Assembly: GCF_016808335.1 (NCBI RefSeq)
Contig: NC_053153.1
Coordinates: 32,745,172-32,809,171 of the forward strand
Direction of reading: 5' to 3'
Length of the DNA: 64,000 nt
DNA from: Panicum virgatum
Taxonomy: Eukaryota; Streptophyta; Magnoliopsida; Poales; Poaceae
Shown here: one piece after another, positions 10,638 through 23,023 of the stretch
Layout: every line of letters starts with the position of its first letter
Position numbering within the stretch: the first letter of the stretch is position 1
Notes under the pieces: generated by a model
What the model saw: the letters and a program-made list of their open reading frames with translations, nothing else
Database searches by the model: none
Told to the model about the DNA's origin: nothing
Position numbers and translations under genes: made by a program

Positions 10638-13600
10638 TGTAACACCCAGTTTATAAAAGGACATAAACCGAGCAATCATATACGTGCCAGGATCAAGTCA
10701 CACGTATATACAACAGAATGAACAGTATATCACAGCACATATCACGTAAAAAGATATAATAAAGCGAATACGAATGTTATTTATTACATTAATGATAAAA
10801 ATGTCTGATACAGCAGAAGCGAAGTACAAATACGATAAAAACTCTCCGAAGCTGAGCAGGGCGCCACAGGGACGTCGACTGGGAGACGAACGCCTAGAAG
10901 TCCTCGTAGTCCTGGTAGCGCTGAGCGAACTCCCTCGCGTCGGCAGGAACTGAGCAGCAGTAGAGTATCCAAGAGGAAAAAGTAGAGAAGAGGCAAGAGT
11001 GAGTACACAACTTGTACTCAACAAGTATAACACAAACTATGAGGCTCTAAAGTTGGCTGACTCAACTGCATTAGCTTTTAAGTGTTGGCAAAATTTTATT
11101 AAAGCTATTTACTACGAGCTGATGAATTACTATTAACCCAGTTACATAATAATTAATCAAACTTAATTAAGAACTACTAAGAACCAAAACGTACCAAGCC
11201 ACCTGGGGAAACTTGCCTCGTCAAAGGAAGATAACCCCACTAATCAAAAGGAGGATCTGGGCCGCTCATGACTGAGAGCACGGCTAGTATACCAGTTTTA
11301 CACTCTGCAGAGGTTGCACATCTTTACCCACAAGTCGTGAGCTACGCCAGTTGTTCATCACACTTCCTTAGGTGAGATGACTAGCAAACTCACTACGAGG
11401 CCGTTACAAAGGACACGTTGGTAAGGTGTAACCGCTAAGGATTCAGTCAATGCAACGATGGTGCCCACCTCGAGGGGGTACAAGACAACACAGACCAGCC
11501 TCGTAGCATAGGGACCATTGAAGCTCGACTCTCCTCTTGCCCCGTCAGTAAGTTACTCCCGAACCAAAATGACCAAATTAGTAAGCCAAGGCCGTCCCAT
11601 TCCAGTCTTGTGGTAGCGCTGTTGTCCCAGGTTGTCGCTCTATGAACCGGTCCTTATGGAGAGTGGCCAACCCAGCAGTAAGCACCGTGCTGGCCCCCTA
11701 AACCATGTTTCTAACAAAAACAATTTTAACGAGAAGTGAGCCACTCAAGCCACACAGAGGGCCAATCTCAGAATTAAGTTGCATATACCATTAATCAAAT
11801 TAATTAAAAAGGACCAAGTGTGTTATAGCGCGGCACCTAGCACAACTAACCAAAATGCAACCCAAAGGTATATATAAAGGATATAAAGTGGCTAAGAAAG
11901 TCCTTATAGGCATACAGTATTAAAATGCAGTATGAAAATGTATTTAAAAGTGATAGGTGTTGTTCATGTTATACTTGCCTTCCTCATACTGTTCCTGTTG
12001 CTTCTCAAACTGGTCGGAAGATGGCTGCTCCTGGTACTGATACTGGGGCTCCTCAGATGGATCAGCGTCTACTCACGAACACATGGCCAAAACAATACAC
12101 AACAATAAGCATACACGCAAATACTAACAAAAACTAAGAAACAGTACATCAATACATAAAAACAGCACACTAAACTAGTCTAAACCTATTCTACGCGTTA
12201 CAACGATCGCGTGAACATAAAGAACGCCTAAAACGGAGCTAAAACGCAAAATCTAGGCTAAAAACAAGGTTCAGGGACCTATTTGTAAGAAAACTGGAGT
12301 TCCAGGGGGGGTTCTGGGCAAAAACCGAGGACCTAAACATAATTAAACCTTAGTTTCAGGGGCTAACCTGCAAAACCGACGGCTCTGGATGGCGGGTTAT
12401 ATTTCTAAAGAGCTCAGGGGGCTAAGTGAATAAAACAGGGCCGGTTTGGAAATATTTTTGAACTACCAGGGACCGCGGGTTGATTTCAGAGAACTCCGGG
12501 GTCTCTTTAGCAAAGATGCATGGGTGAAGCGGTACGGGTGGATATGATCCATTGGATCGAGATCGGAGGGCTCAAAACGAAGGGGTACGGGCATTCTAAT
12601 CCTACGCGTTTACTCTGGATCTAACGGCTGGGAGCCATCCCACGCGTGGGGGCGGTGGCGCTCACCCGCCTGCGGCTCTGTCCGCGGTGGCACGGCGCGA
12701 AGTTCGCCGAGGTTCGCGAAATCAACGATCTGGGGGTCGTTTCGACCGCGAAAAGGGTCAGGTGTGATCTATTCCGTATGTGTGATCCACCTATGTGCTC
12801 GAATCGGGGAAACTGAACCCGGGAGGGCATGCACGGCATCAGAGGCGGCCCTGCGCGGTGGCGCTTGCCGTCGAGTGGTGTCTGGCCATAGATGTGGCTC
12901 ACGTGCCTAGTAAACAGGTGAGTAGGATAGAGGGGATTATAGTGGGCCTCACCAGGTGATCAGAAGCGGCGGCAGCTCGTCGAAGAGGAATGGCAGCGAG
13001 CTGGGGCGGACGGTGGTGACTATTCACACGGATGAACCCCCTTGGAACCGGCTACGGCCGCGGGAACTAGCCGGCGAGTCTCCTGGATGCCCTGCGAAGG
13101 CGGCCGCTAGGTAAATTTGGACCAGAGAAGGCCCTGACGGGGAGATTGAGCGGCGGCATCACGGCGGTGCCCTGCTCCGGTGAGGAATTCGCGCGAACCG
13201 CTAGAAAAAGCAGGGACAAAGGGGCACGAGGAGCTTCCTTACCTCTGTGCGGAGCTTAGTGAGCGAGCAGGTATCGCAGAGGAGTAACGGAGCCCTGGGT
13301 CCACGGCGGCGCGGCGTTCTCTGCTTCACTGCGGGCAGCTGGCGCTGGGCTAGGGTTTGGGGCTGCGGGATGGGAGGCGCAGGGAGTCCTGCAGGGCGGT
13401 TTATACAGGGGGGTCCGAGATCTCGGGCGGGCGTAGCGTCAGAAGGAAAAGATGGCGAGAATCCCGGGCGGATTCCATTGCGTGGCGGGTGCGCGAGCGG
13501 AGGGCGCGGGGACGATGGTCCTGACCCGTGGGTCCGGCCAGGCAGCGAGGGGTAGGCGACGCGGTGAGAGCGGGCTGAGGGGCGCAGGCAAGCGGAGGGC

Positions 13601-14005
13601 AGAGCGCTGGGCCGGTGCGTGGGAGCAGGCCCAGGAAGAGGGGGAAACGGGCTGCGCGGGAGAAGGGAAAAAGGAGAAGGGTTGGGCCGCTAGCTGGGCT
13701 GCCTGGGCTGAGGTGGGCCGCAGTGGGTTGGTTTGGTTAGGGTGATGGGCTGGGTTGGGTTGTTGGGCTGGGTTGGCTTTCTATTTCCCCTTTTCTATTT
13801 CTAAACACCTCAAACCTATTTGAATTCAAATTCAAATTTGAATTCAACACTAACACCCAAACAAATAAAAGAGATGCTCCAGCATGAATGCAACAAACAT
13901 TTTTAACCCTATGATAAATTTTAATTACTTAGGGAACAAAAATTAGATTAAATGCAAGACTAGACATAAAAACCTTAGAAAATTAAATAAACCAATTAAA
14001 TTTTG
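10638..14005 (-). mobile_element. Solo long LTR, Tekay/Del-like (tentative)
   Basis: At 10638 the CACTA sequence is broken by TGTAACACCC, the inverted end of a class of long grass gypsy LTRs. Read on the minus strand it would finish in GGGTGTTACA. The body has no long reading frame. It holds an AT-rich part, a conserved-looking block at about 11220-11700, and a GC-rich part at 12600-13740. The other end, near 14005, lacks a matching TGTAACACCC, so that terminus is eroded or the border is wrong. No target duplication could be confirmed (CACGA precedes the left end). The length of about 3.4 kb fits long chromovirus LTRs. The family name is by recall. Confidence 0.45.
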
Positions 14006-14023
14006 TCCCGGGACAAAAGGTCA

Positions 14024-14098
14024 TTTTGTCCCGGGTGGTGGCTTCACTCGGGACAAAAGGCTCTTTTGTCCCGAGTGAAGCCACCACCCGGGACAAAA
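14024..14098. repeat. Perfect 36-bp hairpin in the subterminal region of X
   Basis: Positions 14024-14059 and 14063-14098 are perfect reverse complements around a 3-base loop. The arms contain ttttgtcccggg and the complementary cccgggacaaaa. The same motif families flank the ends of Y and Z, where they are imperfect. Confidence 0.9.
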
Positions 14099-14433
14099 GG
14101 GCCTTTTGTCCTGGGTCGTGGTTCCACCCGGGACAAAAGGCCCCCACCCCTATATCTCCCTTCTTCCTCCCCCCTTTCCCAACACTTGGTGGTTTTCTTG
14201 ATCTCCAAGGGCCTCCAAGGGCCTTGGCAGATTGGCAAGTATATATTAGTGGAGATCTTACACACTGAATTCCAATACATAAGTTTAATTGAAATGCAAA
14301 AGTATAATTGAAATAGAAAAAGAATTGAGAAAAGAGAAATAGGAAAAAAATGGACCTTTTGTCCCGGTTGGTGTTACCAACAGGGACAAAAAGGGTTTCC
14401 CAACCGGGATAACATTGATGTTCTGTACTAGTG

Positions 14434-14564
14434 GAGGGCATGTAGCTATGGACAGATATACCTGCACATCTTAACGAAACAATTAGTATAATTAGTATAT
14501 GTGAAAATCCGTGCGTGAGGTCAAAATTTATACCACAGTTGCATTTTTCATTTCAGGATTGTCC
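14434..14564. other. Host spacer between CACTA elements X and Z
   Basis: 131 bp. It begins GAGggcat.tagctatgg, the same host sequence that follows element Y at 54208. It ends in TCC, the target duplication of Z. No gene. Confidence 0.8.
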
Positions 14565-14790
14565 CACTACTACAGAATAGGCCTTTGTTCCAGGCCATTT
14601 GTCCCGGCAGCCTTTGGGCCCGGGACAATGGGTGGTTTTTGTCCTGGGTCCAACGGCTAGCTGGGCCAGCGTGGGGGACAGGGGGTTTTTGTCCCGGTTG
14701 GAGGCACCAACCGGGACAAAAGGGTGGCCTTTTATCCCGGTTGGTGGCTCCAACCGGGACAAAAGGCCTTGGCCCCCTTATCCCCTTCCC
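14565..14790 (+). repeat. 5' terminal and subterminal repeats of Z
   Basis: The CACTACTACAGAATAGGCC terminus is followed by inverted copies of ttttgtcccggttgg and its complement. These subterminal motifs are where CACTA TNP1-type proteins bind in other plants. Binding here is inferred. Confidence 0.8.
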
Positions 14791-15901
14791 TCTCCCCCCG
14801 CCCGAGCCATTCAGCTCCCTTGTTTCTTGCTGTTCTTGGCTCGGGAGAGAGGAGTTATTGCTCATTTCTTCACCACATTTGTGAAGATCTTTGATTCCCC
14901 GTCCATCCATCGGCGCTAAAGGTTTGGGGATTGTTTTTCTCTTCTTCCTTGGTTTGTATAGCTCATTTCATACTTTAGAAATAGAGAAAATGTGTAGCTA
15001 GCTCATTTCTTGGACATTTAGCTAGATTGCATATGTAGGTGTGATTTTCTTTTAGATTTAGATGAGTATGTGGATAGTAGAATTTTTTAGAATGAGTGTA
15101 GACACTTCATGTGATGTACTTGTATATATGACCATATTGTGGATAGTTGATTTTTGTATTCATGAATGAATTAATGAAATGAGTATATTAGAATTTTTTG
15201 TATTATGAATGGATTATTTTGACACTCTGGTGATGTATTTATTCAGTCTCACATTGAAACCATCTAGAAGCTAAAAAAATCTTTATTTCGAAACAAGTAT
15301 ACTTTGTTAATCTCCATCCAACGGTGATGGCACTACCTTTCGGGGATACACGATGCGCTACAAGGATGTCACGAATCGGTTGGTCGCATCACCAGCACTT
15401 CCGATTGATAAGAAGACAGCATTTGATGCAGTCAGTATGGTCGTTGTTGTACTGAGAGCATATCAACGAGCACGCTGCCTGTGCCAAGTGCTGTGCCTAT
15501 TAATCGTAAATGTTGGTGTTGCGACTGGACGATTGATGACATCCTTGTACTGCACCATGTCCCCCCAACAGGCAGTGTCATCACCACAGGGTTGAGGTTA
15601 CTGACATATACATTTTCAAAAATAAAGGTTTATTTTATGTTCTAGAGGGTTTCTGGATATTGAAAAGAGTATACTCCTGGAACTGAAGAGTGTCAAAGTA
15701 ATTAGAAGTTATAGAGATTTCTTTCAATTAATTAGAGATTTCTTGAGGATTAATGATACATTTCGTCTTTTTTATATGATTTCATTGTTATTTGCAAGAG
15801 TTATTAATCTGATCATTGTAATTGTAATAGTAAATAAATTTTGCATTGTAATGGTAAGAATTTATAATTTTGTGGAAAATACAGGTATTTTTCAGTAAAA
15901 T

Positions 15902-16210
15902 ATGGCTTCAACAGCTGGAGGGAGTGGCGCCGGTGGGGGTGATCGTTGTCCTTCTGGAGAGAAGGGCACCACTCGAGTAGGTCATCGGTCTAAAAAACCT
16001 AGTGTTTTTCATAGGGCAGCGCTCCATTATTTGGAAAAATAATATGGAGAATGCATGGCAAGGGGCGAGGAACCTCCGTTTGATCTTGAGGATTTATTAC
16101 GGCGTTACGGTTCGTCACCACCAAACTCGGAGGTTTCAGCTCCGCCATCTTTTTCTGTGCCAGCAAGAAATCCGTTAGAGCATTCTGCGTTCCAACGCAA
16201 GGATGGTTGA
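15902..16210 (+). pseudogene. Small 5' ORF of CACTA Z (unknown function)
   Basis: The ATG at 15902 follows an AT-rich leader and begins MASTAGGSGAGGGDRCPSGE. The frame continues through KKPSVFHRAALHYLEK, where a TAA interrupts it, to a TGA at about 16208, for about 102 codons in all. The same ORF in Y (36745) keeps glutamate at the stop site but has lost its ATG. It lies upstream of TNP2 on the same strand and may be an upstream exon of that gene. I do not recognise a domain. Confidence 0.5.
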
Positions 16211-16432
16211 AAACCTATGTGTTGTTGTCAGAATTTTTAAGTTTCATGTATAGTACTCCTTTGTTAAGTTCTGTAATGGATTAAGTACTCCTTTTAATTA
16301 ATCAAGATGTATGATGGATATTGCATATCTTTTAATTATTCATGTTATGTTACATTTAGTTTAATTTAGGTTTGATATATTTTATTTATTCGATACGTGT
16401 AAAGAATTCAAATTGATTTATTTAAAATGCAG

Positions 16433-16924
16433 ATGGACAGGCAATGGATGTACAATGCTGACCGACGTTCAAAAGAATTCATTGATGCCCTGCATTATTT
16501 TTTGTCTGTGGCTGAGGCAAACAAGCAGAATGGTTTTATGTGCTGCCTGTGTGTTCATTGCAACAATAATAAGAATTACTCATCTTCAAGAATCCTACAC
16601 AGCCACATTTTCGCAAATGGTTTCATGGAGAAGTATGTTTGTTGGACGAAGCATGGAGAACATGGGGTTACCATGGAAGACAATGAAGAAGAAGATTTTC
16701 ACGACCACTTCCCCGGTAATGCTGGAATCGGTGCATTCGATGACGATATTCCCATGGAAGAGCCCGAAGTAGATGTAGCAGAAAATGATCCCAGCGACGA
16801 TCTGGGGCAGGCATTGCACAATGTGCAGGCAGACTGTGAGAGTGAAACGGAGAGGTTGAAGTTCCAGAAGTTGTTAGAGGACCACCGTAATTGCGCCGTG
16901 ATCATAATCAAGGGACATTTGTGA
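16433..16924 (+). pseudogene. TNP2-like transposase, N-terminal domain only
   Basis: The frame opens at MDRQWMYNADRRSKEFIDAL and shows the transposase-associated zinc domain that starts CACTA TNP2 proteins: paired cysteines in CCLCVHC, YSSSRILHSHIF, and WTKHGEHG at about residues 25-70. An acidic stretch follows. After about 150 residues the frame jumps directly to the last bases of the full gene (...cgtgatcataatcaaggg), as seen by comparison with Y at 38298-38322. The whole catalytic Transposase_21 domain and the C-terminal domains are deleted. A tgcag acceptor just before the ATG suggests this was an internal exon. Confidence 0.82.
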
Positions 16925-17575
16925 AGAGAAAGTCTGTTACCGCTAATCCTTCATGTACTTGAATCATTTTATATTATTGTATAAAAACGTAATCGCAATT
17001 CGAATACTTTTATTATATATGTACTATACAATTATACTTTATGTGTTATATATATATCATTTTTTATATTTTTCACTTAATTACCAGACTCAATTATAAT
17101 TTTCATTCAATAATGGATTACTGAACTAATTTTATTTATTTCATGAAATTACATTCACATTAACACACTATACTCTCTCACTTACACACACTATCTCTCA
17201 AACTCACACACTACTCATTAATATCATGAAATTACTTAATTTTATGTAAAATTCACTTTTTAAATGTTAATATCATGATAGAATCCACTTTCTGTTGAAA
17301 AGCAATAGTTTGAAAAAATTTGTTCACCTAATATATTTTTGCATGGTCAAAATAAAAAATATGATTTCAAAAAAATTAGATATTTCGTTGACCCAATCAC
17401 TTGAATGAAAATTAATTATTTTTGTTGCATGTATCAAGTTTATATAGAGATAAGAAATTTTGTTCCATAATTTTTGGAATCAAAATTTATTAACTGAATT
17501 AACAAATGAAAGCCAATTTTAAAAGAGAAGTAAAAAGAAACAAAACAAACATAAGATTTGGCGGGAATGAGGGAA

Positions 17576-17790
17576 AACGGCCCCTTTTGTCCCGGGTGGT
17601 AGATCCACCCGGGACTAAAGGTGGGCCGCAGGCTGGGAATTTTCCCGGCCCGCCCAAAAATACCTTTTGTCTCGTTTGGAGCCACGACCCGGGACAAAAG
17701 GGCCTTTTGTCCCAGGTCGTGGCTCCACCCGGGACAAAAGGCCCCCACCCCTATATCTCCCTTCTTCCTCCCCCTTCCCCAACACTTGGT
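17576..17790 (+). promoter_or_regulatory. Internal subterminal-type repeats and TATA before the second gene of Z
   Basis: Inverted ttttgtcccggg / cccgggacaaaa motifs, like those at the element ends, recur inside the element. They are followed by a TATA-like cctatatctccc at about 17750 and a GC-rich leader (17805-18165). This block separates TNP2 from the TNP1/Ulp1 gene and is conserved in X (about 14024-14180) and Y (49923-50110). A promoter role with feedback from the element's own binding protein is inferred. Confidence 0.55.
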
Positions 17791-18901
17791 GGTTTTCTTG
17801 ATCTGCGTCGTGCCGCCGTTGTCCCCTGCTCCCACTGCGCCTCCTGCTCGCCGCCGCCGCCGTCCCCGAGCGCCGCCGACCTCCGCCGCCCGAGCTCCAC
17901 CGCCCCATCGCACCGTCGGTGCCAAGCTCCGCCGTCCCCGAGCACCGTCGACGTCCCCCATCGTCCCCCACGAGCGCCGCGCGCCCGAGCTCGATCCGCC
18001 GCCCGAGTGCCGTCGAGCCGCCTCCACGCCGCCGTTCTGCCCCTTTGGAGTCGCCAGTGAGGTTCGCCGCCATGTCCTCCACCCTGTGCGTGCCTCCCCT
18101 GGCCCGCTCCGGCCCCGCCTCCGTCGCGCCGGCCGTCGTGTGCGTCGACGCCGCCGGCGATTTCTTTTTTTCTTTTACTAAAGAATTATATATATATTAT
18201 TTGTTTCTATTAGTAAATATTAACTACAATTTAATTATAGAGATATTTTTGTTGAATTTAATTAAGGTAAAAGGTTTCCATTATTTGATATTATCTAGAA
18301 TATAGTTATTAGATATAGTGAGAATTATGGAGAATTTAGAAAGAAATAGAGAAGGAAATGCTTTTAATTATTTAAATAGAGAGTGTATAATGTATTAGAG
18401 AATTAGAGAGTGTATAATGTATTTATTATTTAATTATGTCATTCAAAGACTTTAATTATCTTGTATTCATTATTTACATATGTCATTCATAGACTTTAAT
18501 TTATCATTTATTTATTATTTAATTATGTCATTCAAAGACTTTAATTACATGTATTCTTTATTCTTAATTGAAAGGTGTCATTTATATTACTTCTTTATAT
18601 TCACCGACGCTCTCTCCTTCTCACCGACGCTCGCTCACTCACTCACTCACATACACACACACTCACTCACTCGGTCGCTCACTCGTTCAATACTCAAACC
18701 GTTACCGAACGTAGTCCCCTTCTCCGCTTGGAAATGGTTAGAGTATTTGCCATCTAAACGTCCATGTAAACGTAGTCCGATCCAAATGTAGTCCCCTTCT
18801 CGATCTCGTCCATGTAAACGAATTTTGATCCAATCCTCGCAAATATGTACATTTTTTAGAGAATTTTTAAGGGTTTTATTTGTATTCATATTTTAGTTAC
18901 G

Positions 18902-21900
18902 ATGGACCCGCGAAACACAGACGCGGAAGACGAACAGTTCCTGTTGAATATGATTCGCGAAGATCAAGGAGATGTCCCTGAACAAGTTGATGATGGCAGC
19001 AATATCGACATATATTTGAATATGTCCGGTGATGGAATTGAGCCACCATCTATTCAGGATGACGCTGCTGGTGAACAAAGTGCTAATGTACATATCACAA
19101 CTATACTTATTTGTAGTGAAAATCATATTTTCATCTGAATCTATATGAATATTATGAATGTTTTTTTATAGCCGTCTGGATCATCGACGCAGCAGAAAAA
19201 GACGAAGCGAGGCCCGACAAAAAAACTGGAAGGGCGGTTCATTATAACGGAAGTTGGTCCAGATGGCGAACCGATCGCTCCAGAAGCTGCCGCCAAAAAA
19301 TTCATAAGACAATCCAGATATATTGTCAGGGACCACATCCCAATCAGCTTCAGGCTCTAGAAAGCTTCCAATCCAAGCGAGGAACGGGATGCGGTACCCG
19401 AAAGAGAAAAAGAATGGTGCTGGCTGGAGCTTAAGAAAAACTTAACGGTTCCAGCTGAATCCGAAGAGATATGCAAGCGCTGGACCTAGAGTAAGATGGC
19501 CGAACAGCTGCAATCATTCAAGAAAATTTTGACGAAGAAATATATCAAGACCGGGACCACACCCGTATTTACCTGCGAGCTCGAAAAGCTCAGGGGTCAC
19601 TAGGATGCATTTGTGGAATACAAGTCTTCAGAGCTTGGGCTTCAGAAAGTGCAGAAGGCCAAAGACAACGCCTCGAAGAAAGTGTACCATCACACTCTAG
19701 GCCAAGGAGGCTACAAGCTTGCAAGACCCAAATGGGAGAAGATGGAGCAGGATCTGCTTGACAGAGGCATCCAACCTGCGACCATGAACTGGCTTGAAAG
19801 GTCAAGGACCTGGCTTTATAGTCACGGGGGAAGCTTGGACCCATTGACTAGTGACTGCATCTATGGGCCAAACATCCAGCGAGCAGCCCAGAGACTACAA
19901 GAGGCCATACAAGCAGCGGCCGAGGGAACATTCCAGCCGGATAGAGAGAGGGACGAGCTGACTTATGCCCTTGGGAATCCAGAGCATCTGGGCCGCACAA
20001 GTGGCAAAGGCGTGGTTCCGTGGAAGTATGGGTTCAGGGATTACATTGAATCATATAGAAGCCGGCAAAGAAGAAAGAATGATGAGCGGGAGCACTTGCG
20101 AAGGCTAGAGGAATGGCTCATGTCACACGATCAAAGACTGGAGGAAGAGGTTCAACGCCAAGTGGCCATAGCAATGAGCCAGCAACAGCAAGCGCAAACG
20201 GTGCCTCCAGAGCCTAATGTCACAGCCGATCATCTGTCTCAGCAGAAAACCAGCTGCACTTCCACAGACGTCGCCGTTGCCGAGCCAACGGGGATCCAGG
20301 CCGCAGTCGAATCGACGGCCCCGCAGCGATTTCCAGTGGACGAGATCACCCAGCGGACACCTTGTGACCTGCAGACTGCCGTTAAGAACTTAATGTTCAT
20401 TGTTGCGTACGGTACCGCCATGCCAACCCAACCAGGCGACGTGTACCACGGGCAGCAAATTCCGCCAGGATACACAAGAGTTGGCGTGGAGCAGGTGTAC
20501 CAGGGTTGGGAGACGCTCGAGCTTGATATTCCTGGAGGCGATGGGGAGAGGACACTAGCAGAAGCCATTCATGGCTACATCCTATGGGATAAGCACTACA
20601 TTGTCCTAAAGTCGGATGATCAAATACCAAGACCGGCATCTCAGCATGCCTCTCCAAGGCCGGCATCTCCGCAAAACTCCCCAAGGGCAGCACTGTCTCA
20701 GCAAGGTTCACCGGCACATTCTCCATCACCATCATCTCATGCGCCGATGAACACTCAAGCATCACCGTCGCCTCCATAGTCACCCCATCCGCCGCCGGCA
20801 AAGAAGTAGAAACGGCCACCGGCAAAGAAGGTAGCTGCACTGGCTAAGGAGCCTCCAAAAAAGAAGGAAAATGAGAAGAAAATCAAGGAGGCTCCTATTA
20901 AACCCTGGGACATGAGCCTTGAAGAATGCGATCGGATAACTCAAGAAAGAGTTAAAGAGCACTTCAAGCCGAAGCCAAAGCCGGAGCCCGAGAAAGTGAT
21001 AAATCCGATAGATTTGAAATGTTTTAAGGGAATGTGCGAAGCAAATAAGAGAAAATTCATTCCGAGAGACCCCCCTTCAGACTACGAACGCACAATTATC
21101 AAAACTACTGAGAAAAAGAAGAGACAATCAAAGTCGTCGTCGTCCGACGTTCCACAGCTCGGAGCCCAAAAGAAACAATCAATAGAGCCTCTCGTAGTGG
21201 GACAGACGACGCAAGAATAAGACTTTGTTACATTTTTGAAAGAATCAAACCTGACGGTGGCTCAGATTGTAGGGGGACAAGATATTCCAAAAGCCGAAGT
21301 GGTCGTCAAATGGATGTATGAGCTGAGAAAATCTCTTGTACCCCCGAAGTAGTGTCCGTGCTTCCAACGCAAATGTATAAGCTGCACCAGCACTACATGC
21401 GTGCGATGGCCGATTGCATCTTCATGCAGGGCGCAAAGATTAAAGATGACGATTTCTTACGGGGGGAGGCCATTATATGGATAAACTGGGAAGAAATTTA
21501 CCAACTATTTCATCAGGAGGCCCTCGACATCTCTATGGTCAGCTTGTGGGTTCTGTAAGTATTTTACTCTCCTTACGTATTGTTTGGCATGATCTCAACA
21601 TACTGATCTCTTGATTTATTCGGTATCATGTAGAATGGAGATACAAACTTGCAGGAGAAAGAGATACTCTCACCTCGGCTTCATCGACCCAATTACTTGT
21701 AATTGGAGGATTCTACGCGACACTGCCGATGAGCTATACCAAAACTTGTTCAAGTACATAAGCGTTCATCACAACAAGCAAATGATATTGTTTCCTTACA
21801 ACTTTGCATGAGTGATTCCTTCCATCTAACTCTTTCTATTCTGTAATCGAATTGTTTAAACCTTAACTACCAAGAACTGCCTCCGTATAATCTTGCAGTG

Positions 21901-22600
21901 AACACTGGGTCCTAATTGTCATAATTCCCGAGAAGAGCCTACTCGTGGTTATGGACACATTGAGGAGACCTCCAGAACAATACGAAAATCTTCTTAACAT
22001 AATGAAAAAGTAATTCTACCACTACTCCGTCGCTGACCGATAATTTGAATCACTTTGTTACTTGACTATAATTGTTCTAATCATGCACAGGATTTGGAAA
22101 CAATTCGCTAAAAATCATCCAGGCAAATTTGACAAGAAATTGAAGATCAAGACAGATTTTGCGGTACGCACTTGGATAATTGGTTGCACGATTCATTAGT
22201 TTTATTATATATTCATGTAAATACCTGATAATTTCTTCTCTCTTAAAGTGTATGAGGCAGAAACAAGGCACTAATTTATACGCATACTATGTATGTGAGA
22301 ACATCCATGGTCTTGTAGGTCCTCCAAAGGGTTGGACAGATTGGGAGGAGGAAGTAAGTAAAAAAACTTGTTAATATTTGAACTCGTATTTTAATTAGTC
22401 GAAATTAATTATCTCCTTTTTCCATAGGTCGAGGAGATGCGCGATAAACTCATACCGGAGGAAAAGATTATGACGATTCAAAAACAATTGTCCGGATTTA
22501 TTGTTGAGCAAGTCCTCGATCCAAAAGGCGAATTCTACTATGATGGACTATCTAATATTGACAATCGCAACAAATATGATAATATATGCATATATATGTA
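18902..22600 (+). pseudogene. TNP1-like / Ulp1 protease gene of Z (broken)
   Basis: The first exon starts MDPRNTDAEDEQFL (18902, donor near 19087). The large second exon (19172-21554) holds a Ptta/En/Spm TNP1-type domain (EKEWCWLELKKNLTVPAE, AFVEYKSSELGLQK), a glutamine-rich coiled region, a segment like DUF8039 (GYTRVGVEQVYQGWETLEL), and a proline- and lysine-rich linker. Later small exons encode a C48 Ulp1 cysteine protease: HWVLIVI (His) at about 21900, VVMDTL (Asp), and TNLYAYYVCE at 22272-22298, where the catalytic Cys is Tyr. In-frame stops occur at about 19358, 19487, 19601, 21220 and 21350. The splice donor after 21807 reads AT instead of GT (Y keeps GT). A SUMO-protease-like role is known for the family; activity here is very unlikely. 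Confidence 0.8.
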
Positions 22601-22699
22601 ATTAAGAACGAATATACCTATGTAAATATATATGTGTGTGTATGTATTAAATTTCTATTTATGAGTATGTATGTATTATATATATAAGCACTCCAATAA

Positions 22700-22703
22700 T
22701 ATA

Positions 22704-22774
<71 letters not shown>
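22700..22774. repeat. (TG)n(TA)n microsatellite in Z
   Basis: About 8 TG units followed by nearly 30 TA units, in the 3' untranslated part of CACTA Z. The matching place in Y (53815-53835) has only a short version. Confidence 0.9.
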
Positions 22775-22777
<3 letters not shown>

Positions 22778-23023
22778 TCCTAGTCATTTTCATATGTAAA
22801 GGAATTCACATGTATAGATATGTGTATACATATATATAAGTGAATTAATTTATATATGAAAACTATCTAGGACAAATATTATATAAGTAACTATATATAT
22901 ATAATATATATATATTTGTGGAGATCATACACACACTGAATTCCAATATATAAGTTTAATTGAAATGCAAAAGTATAATTGAAATAGAAAAAAAATTGAG
23001 AAAAGAAAAATAGGAAAAAAAGG

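Larger units (their letters stand above)
10043..14433 (+). mobile_element. CACTA element X, right-hand remnant
   Basis: The sequence after B' (10043-10637) matches CACTA internal sequence at 16917-17685 and 49233-50030, with a deletion of a few hundred bases. After the LTR-like insertion the element resumes at about 14006 and ends at 14433 in ...TTCTGTACTAGTG, the complement of a CACTA terminus, followed by GAG. The TNP1/Ulp1 gene is missing: the copy passes from the internal promoter repeat at 14180 straight to a short scrap of the last Ulp1 exon (ccaagggccttggcagattg at 14214) and then the 3' end. Its left end, and the TNP2 gene if any, lie outside the window. Confidence 0.82.

Noticed and set aside
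12621..13745. Frames of 93-102 codons in the GC-rich part of the LTR-like block
   Set aside because: Composition-driven; no motifs, and the region is best explained as LTR sequence.
17440..18181. Several overlapping frames of 150-195 codons on both strands
   Set aside because: They arise from the GC-rich leader and inverted repeats of CACTA Z; the homologous place in Y has different frames. No shared protein.
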